This document shows, piece by piece, positions 1-6,613 of a stretch of DNA of 11,715 bases. The stretch spans positions 1 through 11,715 of the forward strand of contig CALMLJ010000056.1 in assembly GCA_937868025.1 (NCBI GenBank), read 5' to 3'. Source of the DNA: an uncultured Acidimicrobiaceae bacterium. GTDB lineage: Bacteria; Actinomycetota; Acidimicrobiia; Acidimicrobiales; Microtrichaceae. The notes beneath the pieces are model-generated. The model was not told the DNA's origin, did no database searches, and saw nothing but the letters and a program-made list of their open reading frames with translations. The position numbers were made by a program, and so were the translations under genes. Each line of letters starts with the position of its first letter. The first letter of the stretch is position 1.

Positions 1-1157
1 GTGGCGACATCACCGGTCACCAGCCAGCCCTCGGGGTTGATCGCACGGGCGGTGGCGTCCTCGTCGTTCCAGTAGCCGGCGAAGACGTTCGGGCCCCGGA
101 CCCACAGCTCGCCGGAGTCACCGATCAGAACGTCGTCGCCGTCCTCGTCGACGAGGCGAAGCTCGAGACCAGGGACCGGCGCACCGACCGACCCGACGGG
201 GGCGTCGGTTCCCACGGCCGACGTGACCACCGGCGATGCCTCGGTGAGCCCGTAGCCCTCGGTCAGGTGGACGTCGTAGCGGCGCTGCATCGTGCGGGCG
301 ACCTCGTCGGGCAGACGGGCGGCGCCCGAGACGGCGAGACGCACGGAATCGAAGGCGTGTTCGGGCGCCTCGGGAAGGCCGGCCCACGCCGCCCACATGG
401 TGGGCGGCCCAGTGACGATCGTCGCCTGGTGCTTCTGGATGGACTCGATCGCGGAGATCGGGTCGAAGCGCTCGACGAGCAACAACCGGGCGCCGACGGC
501 GAACGTCACCCCGAGCACCACGTTCAGCCCGAAGATGTGGAACATCGGCAGGACCGCGAACACCACGTCGTCGGCACTCTGGGCATTGCCGGGCGTGGAC
601 AACACCTGGGCGATGTTGGCGCGAAGGTTGCCGTGCGTGAGCATCGCCGCCTTGGGTGACCCGGCGGTGCCGCTCGTGAAGATGAGCGTCGCCAGGTCGG
701 AGTCGTCGCGCTCGACGATGCCGACGCCCTCGCGGGCAACGAGGTCCTCGTGGCTCACCCCACCGTCGGGCACGAACCCACAACCGATGAACGCCTCGAC
801 GCTCGGGATCGTGGACCGGTCGAGGGTCTCGAACATCGTGCGCGCCGTCGGGCCGATGACCACACCCTTGGCCCCGACTGCGGTCAGCTCGGCCGAGAGC
901 TCGAGTGGGGGGCTGATCGGGTTGAGCGGCACGGCGACCAGACCGGCGCCGAGTGCCGCGAGGTAGGCGGCCACGAAGTACCAGTTGTTGCCGCAGATGA
1001 TCGCGAGGCGGTCACCGGGCTCGAGGCCCATCTCGGCGAGGCCGGCCCGGTATCCGGCGACGTGCCCGCGCAGCTCCCCATAGGTCGTGTTCTTGCCGCG
1101 GCTGATGAACGCCACTGCATCGTCGGGGTGCCGATCGAAGATCGTCGCCAGGTTCAC
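1..1157 (-). CDS. AMP-forming acyl-CoA synthetase (fatty-acid/acyl-CoA ligase family), C-terminus outside window
   Basis: This is the first 385 residues of an ANL-superfamily ligase, which activates a carboxylic acid with ATP to an acyl-adenylate and passes it to CoA. Visible motifs are the phosphate-binding loop TSGTAGSPKAAMLTHGNL (161-178), PMFHIFGLNVVLG (204-216), the YGLTEASPV motif (302-310) and the GWLVTGD motif (377-383). The last of these introduces the hinge; the C-terminal domain with the catalytic lysine lies beyond the left edge. The start is GTG at 1157 because AGAGGAG lies about 6 nt upstream and the protein then begins at the normal place for the family. A candidate -10 box (TACCCT) lies about 30 nt further upstream. 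The gene diverges from the CAP gene. The substrate cannot be read from the sequence: medium- or long-chain acyl and malonyl ligases are all possible. The PKA in place of the usual PKG in the loop is, to my recollection, common in actinobacterial members. Confidence 0.93.
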   Translation of the reverse strand, partial: MNLATIFDRHPDDAVAFISRGKNTTYGELRGHVAGYRAGLAEMGLEPGDRLAIICGNNWYFVAAYLAALGAGLVAVPLNPISPPLELSAELTAVGAKGVVIGPTARTMFETLDRSTIPSVEAFIGCGFVPDGGVSHEDLVAREGVGIVERDDSDLATLIFTSGTAGSPKAAMLTHGNLRANIAQVLSTPGNAQSADDVVFAVLPMFHIFGLNVVLGVTFAVGARLLLVERFDPISAIESIQKHQATIVTGPPTMWAAWAGLPEAPEHAFDSVRLAVSGAARLPDEVARTMQRRYDVHLTEGYGLTEASPVVTSAVGTDAPVGSVGAPVPGLELRLVDEDGDDVLIGDSGELWVRGPNVFAGYWNDEDATARAINPEGWLVTGDVA

Positions 1158-1187
1158 TCGTTCTCCTCTGGGGAGCGGACTGCGCCA

Positions 1188-1193
1188 AGGGTA
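1188..1193 (-). promoter_or_regulatory. Candidate -10 box (TACCCT) for the acyl-CoA synthetase gene
   Basis: On the minus strand TACCCT matches the actinobacterial TAnnnT -10 pattern and lies 30 nt before the GTG at 1157. This would give a short leader carrying the AGAGGAG ribosome-binding site. No convincing -35 box is visible. Confidence 0.35.
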
Positions 1194-1339
1194 GCGCCGC
1201 ATCCCCAGACGTGCCCCGGGCGGAACCGGACCGGGTTCGGTCGCCTCCGGAGGCTTGTTCAAGCTCGCCCGCGAGCTCGCCGAAGGAAAAGGGAACGGCC
1301 TCGCGTTGGGGCAGGGCCGACGGATCGGAGACGAACGAC

Positions 1340-2044
1340 ATGCGTCGTGCGGTGCGAGCACTCTGCATTGCCGTGGCAGCGACCGCGGCGATCGCCACCG
1401 GGTTGGCCGCGCCGTCCCTGTCGCCGGCTGGTGCCAGCACCGCAACCGCGACCTCCCGCTCCCAGGAGTGGGGGGCCGCCGAGGAACAGGCCTTCGTCGA
1501 CAAGATCAACCAGCTGCGGGCGTCGCTCGGACTGCCGACGTTGGCGGTCGACCCCGAGCTCGCAGCGCAGGCCCGCGTGTGGTCGCAGACCATGAAGGAC
1601 GCCGGCAACATCTTCCACAGCAAGGCCCTCGACGCCGGGATCTCCGCCGACTGGGAGAAGCTGGGCGAGAACGTCGGCGTCGGGGACACGGTCGACGCCT
1701 TGTTCGACGCATTCGTCAACAGTCCGAAGCACTACGAGAACCTCGTCGACCCGAGCTTCCGGTTCATCGGCGTCGGCGTGGTGTGGGATGGCGGGCGGAT
1801 GTTCACGGCGCACCGCTTCATGGCGTTGATGCCCCCGGCGCCCGCCCCGACGGCGACGAACAGCCGGCCCTCGACCACGCCGCGCACCGCGGCACCGGCG
1901 GAGCCGGCTCCCGACGAGTTGGCCGCGACCGAACCCCCGGCCGCCGAGCCGTCGGCGCCCAGTCCTCCGCCACCGACGGTTCCACCGGCGTCGCCGGAAC
2001 GGGTGGCCCTCATCCTCGACACGATCGACGACCTCCTTGACTGA
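1340..2044 (+). CDS. Secreted CAP-domain (SCP/PR1-like) protein
   Basis: A 234-residue exported protein. Residues 1 to about 33 form a Sec signal peptide: MRRAVRAL, a long Ala/Ile/Leu core, then an AGAS region suitable for cleavage. Residues about 46-163 are a bacterial CAP domain, with the early helix AAEEQAFVDKINQLR, His93 (IFHSK), the LGEN motif (108-111), His131 (SPKHYEN) and the closing IGVGVVWDGGRMFTAHRFM. His93, Glu110 and His131 match the CAP cleft residues. Residues about 164-220 are a Pro/Ala/Thr-rich, probably disordered tail, followed by a short helix RVALILDTIDDLLD. The tail may span the wall or bind a partner. Bacterial CAP proteins have no single agreed activity. ATG 1340 is chosen because GGAG lies about 9 nt upstream and the signal peptide starts there; the open frame itself extends further upstream. 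The last 8 nt overlap the next gene, so it is probably co-transcribed with the ABC transporter. Confidence 0.9.
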   Translation: MRRAVRALCIAVAATAAIATGLAAPSLSPAGASTATATSRSQEWGAAEEQAFVDKINQLRASLGLPTLAVDPELAAQARVWSQTMKDAGNIFHSKALDAGISADWEKLGENVGVGDTVDALFDAFVNSPKHYENLVDPSFRFIGVGVVWDGGRMFTAHRFMALMPPAPAPTATNSRPSTTPRTAAPAEPAPDELAATEPPAAEPSAPSPPPPTVPPASPERVALILDTIDDLLD

Positions 2045-3083
2045 GCGCGCTACCCCCACGACGGCGTCAACCGACGACGCCTCCCCCGCGATCGTGTGTG
2101 ACGGGATCACCCGATCCTTCGACGACGGCATTGCGGTGGACCACCTCTCGTTCGAAGTGCCCCGCGGATCGGTGCTCGCGCTCCTCGGGAACAACGGCGC
2201 CGGCAAGACGACGACCATCCGCCTCCTCAACGGCGTCCTCCGGCCCGACTCCGGCACCTGCCGCGTGCTGGGCCTCGATCCGACGACCCGCGGGACCGAC
2301 GTGCGCCGCCGCACCGGTGTGGTCACCGAGAACGCGGGACTCGACGACCGGCTGACGGCACGGGAGAACCTCGCCATCACGGCCCGACTCCGCGGCATCC
2401 GGCCGGCCGTCGCCCGGGCCCGCGTCGACGACCTGCTCGAACGGTTCGACATGACGTCCCATGCCGACCAGGCGTGCCAGGGCTTCTCGACCGGCCAGCG
2501 ACGCCGGATCGCCTTGGCTCGCGCGCTCGTCCACGACCCCGAGCTCCTCTTCCTCGACGAGCCGACCTCGGGCCTCGATCCGGCCGGCGCCCGCGCCGTG
2601 ATGGACCTGATCGAGACCAGTGCCCGTGACCGCGGTCGCACGATCGTCCTGTGCACCCACTTCCTCTCCGAGGCGGGCACGAGCGCCGACCTGATGGCCG
2701 TCATGCACCGTGGCCGGCTGCTGTCGTTCGGGCGGCCGGAGGCGCTCGCGGCCGAGCGCTGGCCGGGCCTCGAAGTGCACCTCGACCTCGGCGCGTCGCC
2801 GTCGCTGCGAGTCGGCCAGGCACTGCTCGACCACCACGCCGTCATGGCGATGATGCCGGTCGCCGACGGTGCCGTCATCAACGTGCGCGGGCGGGAGGAC
2901 ATCCCCGCCGTCGTCGCGCTCGTCGTCGGGCTCGGTGCAACCGTGTACGGCACCCAGGCCCGCCCGAAGGGGCTCGAGGACGTGTACTTCGCCGTGCAGG
3001 ACGACCTGCAGCGCTCGCTCGCGACCACTCCACCGGCTCGTCCCGACGCCGCCTCGTCCGACGCCACGGAGCGTGCCGCATGA
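2037..3083 (+). CDS. ABC transporter ATP-binding protein (ABC-2/CcmA-type exporter subunit)
   Basis: This 348-residue protein is the ATPase of a two-gene ABC exporter. It has the Walker A loop GNNGAGKTT (51-59), a Q-loop region VVTENAGLDDRLTARENL in which Glu98-Asn99 stands where other families have Gln (as in many COG1131 members), the signature GFSTGQRRR (149-157), Walker B LLFLDEP (170-176), a D-loop SGLDPAG, and switch His208 (CTHFLSEA). Residues after about 230 form the extra C-terminal domain usual in drug and Na+ exporter ATPases. The most likely start is TTG at 2037, overlapping the end of the CAP gene by 8 nt, which suggests coupled translation. A GTG at 2094 would still give a complete ATPase. 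The stop overlaps the permease ATG in an ATGA. The transported substrate is unknown. Confidence 0.93.
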   Translation: MTERATPTTASTDDASPAIVCDGITRSFDDGIAVDHLSFEVPRGSVLALLGNNGAGKTTTIRLLNGVLRPDSGTCRVLGLDPTTRGTDVRRRTGVVTENAGLDDRLTARENLAITARLRGIRPAVARARVDDLLERFDMTSHADQACQGFSTGQRRRIALARALVHDPELLFLDEPTSGLDPAGARAVMDLIETSARDRGRTIVLCTHFLSEAGTSADLMAVMHRGRLLSFGRPEALAAERWPGLEVHLDLGASPSLRVGQALLDHHAVMAMMPVADGAVINVRGREDIPAVVALVVGLGATVYGTQARPKGLEDVYFAVQDDLQRSLATTPPARPDAASSDATERAA

Positions 3084-3967
3084 CCGCGGTGCTCGACGAG
3101 CGTTCGCTCGACCTCGACGGACGAGAGCCGACGGACGCTCCCACCCACCGACCGGCCACCGGCCTCGACTGGACGATGATCCGGGCTCTCCTCGCAAAGG
3201 ACATCTCGGCGGCGCGACGCTCGAAGGCCGTCGTGATCCCGATGCTGGTCGTGCCGTTCGTGCTGCTGGTGGGCCTGCCGACCGGCATCGGTCTCTTCGC
3301 CCGGACCGGCACGGCACCCGACCTGAGCGGTCTCATGTCGCACCTGCCCACGTCGATGGCGCAGGACCTGCAGTCCCTCCCCCAGCGCCAGCAGCTCATC
3401 GAACTCGTGCTCGGCTACCTGATCGCACCGTTGTTCCTGATCGTCCCGATGATGATCAGCTCGGCCCTCGCAGCCGACACGTTCGCCGGCGAGAAGGAGC
3501 GACGCACGCTCGAGTCGCTCCTGCACCTGCCCGTGGAAGAGCGCGACCTCTACGTGTCGAAGGTGCTGTTCGCGTTCCTGCCGACGGTGGCGGCCTCATG
3601 GATCGGGTTCACGCTGTTCGCCGTGTCGGCCAACGTCGTCGCCTGGCCGGTGATGGGCCGACTGTTCGTCCCCACGTGGCGATGGATCGGTCTCATCGGC
3701 TTCATGGCGCCGGCTGTCGCCGCGCTCGGGCTCGGGGTCATGGTCAGGGTCAGTGCCCGAGCCCGGACGACCCAGGAGGCCAACCAGCTCGGCGGCGCGG
3801 TGATCATGCCCCTGATCCTCGCGTCGGTCGGCCAGACCAGTGGCCTGCTGATGATGCCCCCGTACTGGATCTTCGTGGCCGGCGGCGTCGTGTGGGTGCT
3901 GGCGCTGCTCCTGATCCGCGGCGGTCTCGTGAGGTTCACCCGGGACCGGGTCGCCTCACGGCTCTGA
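3080..3967 (+). CDS. ABC-2 type transporter permease (NatB-like)
   Basis: A 295-residue inner-membrane protein, the membrane partner of the ATPase just upstream; the two overlap as ATGA (4 nt). A cytosolic N-terminus of about 48 residues is followed by about six hydrophobic segments near 51-73, 109-132, 163-185, 201-223, 237-257 and 262-280. A large loop (about 74-108) follows the first span, as in ABC-2/NatB permeases. The cytosolic motif FAGEKERRTLESLLHLPV (135-152) is the coupling element typical of COG1668/ABC-2 subunits. With one permease gene the complex is probably a homodimer with two ATPases. Similar pairs export Na+, drugs or lipids, and the sequence does not say which. Linkage to a secreted CAP protein is the only context clue. 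The gene ends 17 nt before the end of a gene on the other strand, with no clear terminator between them. Confidence 0.92.
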   Translation: MTAVLDERSLDLDGREPTDAPTHRPATGLDWTMIRALLAKDISAARRSKAVVIPMLVVPFVLLVGLPTGIGLFARTGTAPDLSGLMSHLPTSMAQDLQSLPQRQQLIELVLGYLIAPLFLIVPMMISSALAADTFAGEKERRTLESLLHLPVEERDLYVSKVLFAFLPTVAASWIGFTLFAVSANVVAWPVMGRLFVPTWRWIGLIGFMAPAVAALGLGVMVRVSARARTTQEANQLGGAVIMPLILASVGQTSGLLMMPPYWIFVAGGVVWVLALLLIRGGLVRFTRDRVASRL

Positions 3968-3984
3968 CCTGATGGCCCGAGGCG

Positions 3985-4077
3985 TCAGCGGTTGGCGCTG
4001 AGCCCGAGCTGGAGCGCCGCGGCGACGACCAACACGATGAGCAACAGGGCGATCACGATCGTGGTTCCGCGCCTCAT
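3985..4077 (-). CDS. Small single-span membrane protein (30 aa), coupled to the DUF62 gene
   Basis: A 30-residue ORF with a basic start (MRRGTT), one uninterrupted hydrophobic stretch from about residue 7 to 23 (Ile/Val/Leu/Ala) and a short polar tail ending SANR. This fits a single-pass membrane peptide with its N-terminus inside. Its ATG (4077-4075) overlaps the TGA of the upstream DUF62 gene (4076-4074) as ATGA, the same junction type that joins DUF62 to proC, so translation is probably coupled. It is too short for most gene callers. Function unknown; it could anchor or modulate the DUF62 protein, which is inference. Its 3' part holds a 6-bp inverted repeat (GGCGCT/AGCGCC) facing the convergent ABC operon. 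Confidence 0.6.
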   Translation of the reverse strand: MRRGTTIVIALLLIVLVVAAALQLGLSANR

Positions 4078-5012
4078 GAGGCACCTCCTGGAGGGGTCGA
4101 CGCCGGGTCGCGGCGTCCGATGGTCACGGCGGTACGGACACCGATCGCTTGGTCGTCGCCGATCGGGCTGAGGGCAACGGCGTCGCCGGTTGCGAGCCCG
4201 AGTTCCTCGGCGGCCGGGTGACGATCGGTGACGACGGCGACCAGGCCGTCGGCATCGACGAGCAGGCCGATCTCGCCGGTCGTGAGCTGGCCGAACGCCG
4301 TGATGCGCGTGGCCGTGCGGACGTTCGTGCCGATGCGCAGCTGGATCCGGTCGCCCCAGCCGTCGAGCTCGTCGGGATCGACGTTGAGCTGCACGTTGCC
4401 GAAGTGGTCGACCCAGAGCACCTCGGCCCCGAGGACGTCGACGCCGTCGGCATCCTGCTCGAGGCTGGTGAGAGGAACGAGGCCCGGCATCAGCGAGCCC
4501 GGATCGACCTCGCTGCCGAGGTCGGCGAACGCCACGCCGTTGCACAGGTGCGCAGCGACGGGGGCGTAGATGTCGCGGCCGGGGAAGGTCGTCGACGCCG
4601 TGGGCAGATGCAGGTCGGTGTTGTCGAGGACCACGGCCCGTTCGGCGCCGCCGATCATTCCGACCGCCGGGGCCAGGAGCCCGTTGTCGGGGCCGAGGAG
4701 CACAGCGGCGCCGCCGGCCACCTCGAGAGCGATGGCGCGCTGCTCGGTGCCGACGGACGGATCGACCATGCCGATGATCACGCCGGGGCACAGGAACTGC
4801 ACACTGCGGGCGAGGACGAGGGACCCGGCCCGGACGTCGAACGGCGCGATGCCGTGGGTGAGGTCGACGACGCCGGCGCCCGGCGCCATCTGGCGGATCA
4901 CGGAGTGGATCACCCCGACGAAGCCGTCGGCGGTGCCGAGATCGCTCAGCAGGGTGACGGTGTCGTACGTACGGGGGTCGGCGTTCTCGACGCCGTCGGC
5001 GGGCTCGCTCAC
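4074..5012 (-). CDS. SAM hydroxide adenosyltransferase (DUF62) family protein with altered catalytic triad
   Basis: A 312-residue member of the DUF62/SAM hydrolase family (relatives of fluorinase and chlorinase), which splits S-adenosylmethionine to adenosine and methionine using water. The N-terminal domain has LLSDLGTADGFVGV (21-34), VVDLTHGIAPFDVRAGS (48-64), VDPSVGTEQRAIAL (83-96) and GPDNGLLAP (107-115). The C-terminal domain has VDHFGNVQLNV (201-211). Family enzymes use an Asp-Arg-His triad, with Arg seven residues after Asp (VDPGVGTxRR) and His in FHGRD. Here Asp84 is kept, but position 91 is Gln (only the next Arg, 92, remains) and the His motif reads FPGRD (Pro144). Canonical hydrolysis is therefore doubtful. 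The start is GTG at 5012, overlapping the proC stop as GTGA; the stop overlaps a 30-aa membrane peptide as ATGA. Confidence 0.88.
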   Translation of the reverse strand: MSEPADGVENADPRTYDTVTLLSDLGTADGFVGVIHSVIRQMAPGAGVVDLTHGIAPFDVRAGSLVLARSVQFLCPGVIIGMVDPSVGTEQRAIALEVAGGAAVLLGPDNGLLAPAVGMIGGAERAVVLDNTDLHLPTASTTFPGRDIYAPVAAHLCNGVAFADLGSEVDPGSLMPGLVPLTSLEQDADGVDVLGAEVLWVDHFGNVQLNVDPDELDGWGDRIQLRIGTNVRTATRITAFGQLTTGEIGLLVDADGLVAVVTDRHPAAEELGLATGDAVALSPIGDDQAIGVRTAVTIGRRDPASTPPGGAS

Positions 5013-5800
5013 GATGCCGACAACTCGGTCGCTCGGTCGCGGGCGGCGAGCACGGCGTCGATCACCGCGGCCCGCACTGCGTTGCGCTCGAGCACCTGCA
5101 CGCCGGCTGCGGTGGTACCGCCCGGTGACGTGACGGCAGCACGAAGATCGGCGGGCGACACGTCGCCCTCGGCCAACAGCCGGGCCGAACCGACGAGCGT
5201 CTGGTAGGCGAGCGTCGTCGACAGGTCGCGGGGCAACCCGGCGGCGACACCGGCGTCGACCATGGCCTCGGCGATCAGGAACACGTACGCCGGGCCGGAC
5301 CCCGAGAGGCCGGTGACGGCGTCGAGCTGCTTCTCGGTGACACGAACGACGGCACCGACGGCTCCCAGGAGCGATTCCGCCCAGTCGAGGTCGGCGTCTT
5401 CCGCTGCGGCGCCCCCGGCGATGGCAGAAGCACCGGCACCGATGAGCGCCGGGGTGTTGGGCATGGCGCGGACGACGGCGACGCCGGACCCGGCCGCGGC
5501 CTCGAGGGTCGCGAGCGTCACGCCGGCGGCGATGGACAGGATCCGGCCGCCCCCTGCAGCGCTCACCGCCGCCGTGACGGCGGCGATGTCGGCCGGCTTC
5601 GTCGCGACGATCGTGCCATCGGCGGCACCTGGTTCGGTCGTGATCTCGGCGCCGGGGAAGAGGGCGGAGAGCTGCTCTCGGCGGGCGCTGCTCGCCTCGA
5701 CGATGCGAAGGTCGGTGGCTTCGGCCCAGCCCGAGGACAGGATGCCCCCGATCAGGGCTTCTCCCATCCGTCCGCCGCCGACGATCTGCAACCTGGTCAT
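5009..5800 (-). CDS. proC: Pyrroline-5-carboxylate reductase
   Basis: A 263-residue cytosolic enzyme for the last step of proline synthesis: NAD(P)H-dependent reduction of 1-pyrroline-5-carboxylate. The Rossmann motif IVGGGRMGEALIGG (6-19) is followed by ATKPAD (66-71), the family motif VRAMPNTPALIGAGASA (110-126), VTGLSGSGPAYVF (162-174) and the C-terminal signature LRAAVTSPGGTTAAG (219-233). The length matches the family. ATG 5800 is chosen because the nucleotide-binding motif begins six residues later. The frame stays open to 6046, but the upstream part is Arg/Gly-rich with no domain. There is no Shine-Dalgarno site; TAGGCT lies 8 nt before the ATG, suggesting a leaderless or near-leaderless transcript. 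It is first in a three-gene overlapping operon with the DUF62 gene and a small membrane peptide. Confidence 0.96.
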   Translation of the reverse strand: MTRLQIVGGGRMGEALIGGILSSGWAEATDLRIVEASSARREQLSALFPGAEITTEPGAADGTIVATKPADIAAVTAAVSAAGGGRILSIAAGVTLATLEAAAGSGVAVVRAMPNTPALIGAGASAIAGGAAAEDADLDWAESLLGAVGAVVRVTEKQLDAVTGLSGSGPAYVFLIAEAMVDAGVAAGLPRDLSTTLAYQTLVGSARLLAEGDVSPADLRAAVTSPGGTTAAGVQVLERNAVRAAVIDAVLAARDRATELSAS

Positions 5801-5808
5801 GGGGCCCG

Positions 5809-5814
5809 AGCCTA
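5809..5814 (-). promoter_or_regulatory. Candidate -10 box (TAGGCT) directly before proC
   Basis: The minus strand reads TAGGCT, then 8 nt, then the proC ATG. This fits the TAnnnT box and a transcript beginning at or near the start codon. No Shine-Dalgarno site is visible, which agrees with leaderless translation. Confidence 0.4.
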
Positions 5815-5994
5815 CGGCACCCGTTCGGCCACCCAGGAAGTCAGTCGATAGCCCCACGCTCGCCCGCGATCGGCTTCCGGGCGCGCCAGCGGGTCGTATC
5901 CGTACCGTTCCCGCGCCCGGAACCTCGCTGAGGCCCCCTGCAACGCGATGCTCCGACCAGCCCCGACGAGACCGAACCCGTCGTGCGCCGCATG

Positions 5995-6057
5995 AAGGCC
6001 AGAGGGCGCTCACATCGGTCCGCTTCCCCGACGTCCGGCGCGGCACCCTCTGGCCTT
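5995..6057. repeat. Perfect 12-bp inverted repeat, 39-nt loop (possible structured RNA or leader)
   Basis: AAGGCCAGAGGG at 5995-6006 is exactly mirrored by CCCTCTGGCCTT at 6046-6057. Within the 39-nt loop, CCGC and GCGG, and a smaller CCG/CGG, can pair inside the main stem. On the minus strand a promoter-like sequence ends 6 nt before the outer edge of the repeat, so a transcript would start with the stem. It could be a small RNA, a structured 5' leader of proC, or a protein-binding or mobile-element remnant. No target-site duplication is seen, and no known RNA family is recognised. Confidence 0.5.
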
Positions 6058-6063
6058 GCGGAC

Positions 6064-6092
6064 ACGTAACAACACCCCGGATGAAAAAGCAA
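6064..6092 (-). promoter_or_regulatory. Candidate promoter (TTGCTT-17 bp-TTACGT) in front of the inverted repeat
   Basis: On the minus strand TTGCTT (6092-6087) and TTACGT (6069-6064) are separated by exactly 17 bp. The predicted start, 6 nt later, is the first base of the 12-bp inverted repeat at 6057. The -10 match is only partial. The T-run could alternatively belong to a terminator of the upstream operon. Confidence 0.35.
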
Positions 6093-6139
6093 CAGGTGAT
6101 CTGAAATGTGGTGGGAGAGATTCGCCCGGCGGCTGGGCC

Positions 6140-6613
6140 TCAGCCCGTGAACTTGGAGGCGAACGCGAGGCGCATCGCCGGCCGGAAGCACTGCTCGGTC
6201 TGGAGGTAGGCCGTGCCGAGCAGACGGTCGAGCTCGGCGTCGGTGACGTCACGGTTGTGCACCTCGCCGGTGAGGTAGATCGCGTCTTCCTCGCCGATCG
6301 CGAAGCTCATGCCGAAGATGCGCAGATTGCGGCGGAGCAGGTACTCGTAGACCGCGGCGGCGTTCTCCTCGGGGGCGGGCAGCACGTAGGTCTCGACGAA
6401 CAGCGACCGCTGCCGGAGCATGAACCAGATCGAGAAGACGGACTTCTCCTCGCCGTTGACCCGGATGAACCACCGGGGCTCGGAGCCCTCGCCCCGTTCG
6501 ACGTGGGCGACCCACGGTTCGTCGACCTGCCGCTGCACCCATGCGTCGATCAGGTCGGCCAATCGCGCCAGTTCCTCGGGAGTGCTCGCCGGCATCTCCT
6601 CGTCGATGCTCAT
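6140..6613 (-). CDS. YbjN domain-containing protein (mshA-linked)
   Basis: A 157-residue cytosolic protein resembling the YbjN/Tir-chaperone-like fold. An amphipathic first helix (12-30) leads to strands with EPRWFIRVNGEEKSVFSIWF (about 45-64), LRQRSLFVETYVLPAPEEN (66-84), the helix AAAVYEYLLRRNLRIFGMSF (85-104) and IGEEDAIYLTGEVHNRDVTDAELD (106-129). In Mycobacterium tuberculosis a YbjN-type gene also follows mshA directly (Rv0486-Rv0487), which supports the assignment. The ATG at 6613 overlaps the mshA stop as ATGA, so this start is preferred over codons a few residues upstream. The role is unknown; a chaperone-like or regulatory partner of mycothiol or nearby metabolism is inference. It is the last gene of its run, with about 340 non-coding bases after it. 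Confidence 0.85.
   Translation of the reverse strand: MSIDEEMPASTPEELARLADLIDAWVQRQVDEPWVAHVERGEGSEPRWFIRVNGEEKSVFSIWFMLRQRSLFVETYVLPAPEENAAAVYEYLLRRNLRIFGMSFAIGEEDAIYLTGEVHNRDVTDAELDRLLGTAYLQTEQCFRPAMRLAFASKFTG

Larger units (their letters stand above)
5801..6139. other. Non-coding gap between the ybjN-like gene and proC, with a structured element
   Basis: In 339 bases without a credible gene, the open frames on either strand give Arg/Gly/Pro-rich shadows without domains. It contains the candidate proC -10 box (5809-5814), a perfect 12-bp inverted repeat (5995-6006 and 6046-6057), a promoter-like pair facing proC (6064-6092) and an unusually A/T-rich patch (about 6080-6110). A small GC hairpin (GCCCGG/CTGGGC, about 6124-6138) lies just past the ybjN-like stop but has no T-run, so it is not a convincing terminator. 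Confidence 0.6.

Noticed and set aside
625..680. TSGTAGSPKAA loop in the acyl-CoA synthetase as a broken P-loop
   Set aside because: The Ala for Gly change seems frequent in actinobacterial members and the other core motifs are intact.
1271..1280. 10-bp palindrome GCGAGCTCGC upstream of the CAP gene as an operator
   Set aside because: Short GC palindromes are expected by chance here, and no second copy or promoter context supports a binding site.
1259..3526. A 755-codon minus-strand frame opposite the CAP/ABC genes
   Set aside because: It is antisense to three genes with clear domains. Its translation is Arg/Gly/Ala-rich with no motif. Long open shadows are normal at this GC content.
3994..4018. 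Hairpin GGCGCT/AGCGCC as a terminator between the convergent ABC and proC operons
   Set aside because: There are only 6 pairs with a 13-nt loop and no T-run on either strand, and it lies within the small peptide frame.
4074..5012. Fluorinase or chlorinase assignment for the DUF62 protein
   Set aside because: It lacks the triad Arg and His as halogenases do, but keeps Asp84 where fluorinase has Tyr77, and has Gly at the Ser158 position, so halide use is not supported.
5801..6046. An 82-residue N-terminal extension of ProC
   Set aside because: The frame is open but Arg/Gly/Ser-rich, and the Rossmann motif starts normally after ATG 5800, which also has a -10 box just upstream.
5995..6057. tRNA or insertion-sequence end at the 12-bp inverted repeat
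   Set aside because: The stem is too long and the loop lacks tRNA arms. No transposase or target-site duplication is nearby.
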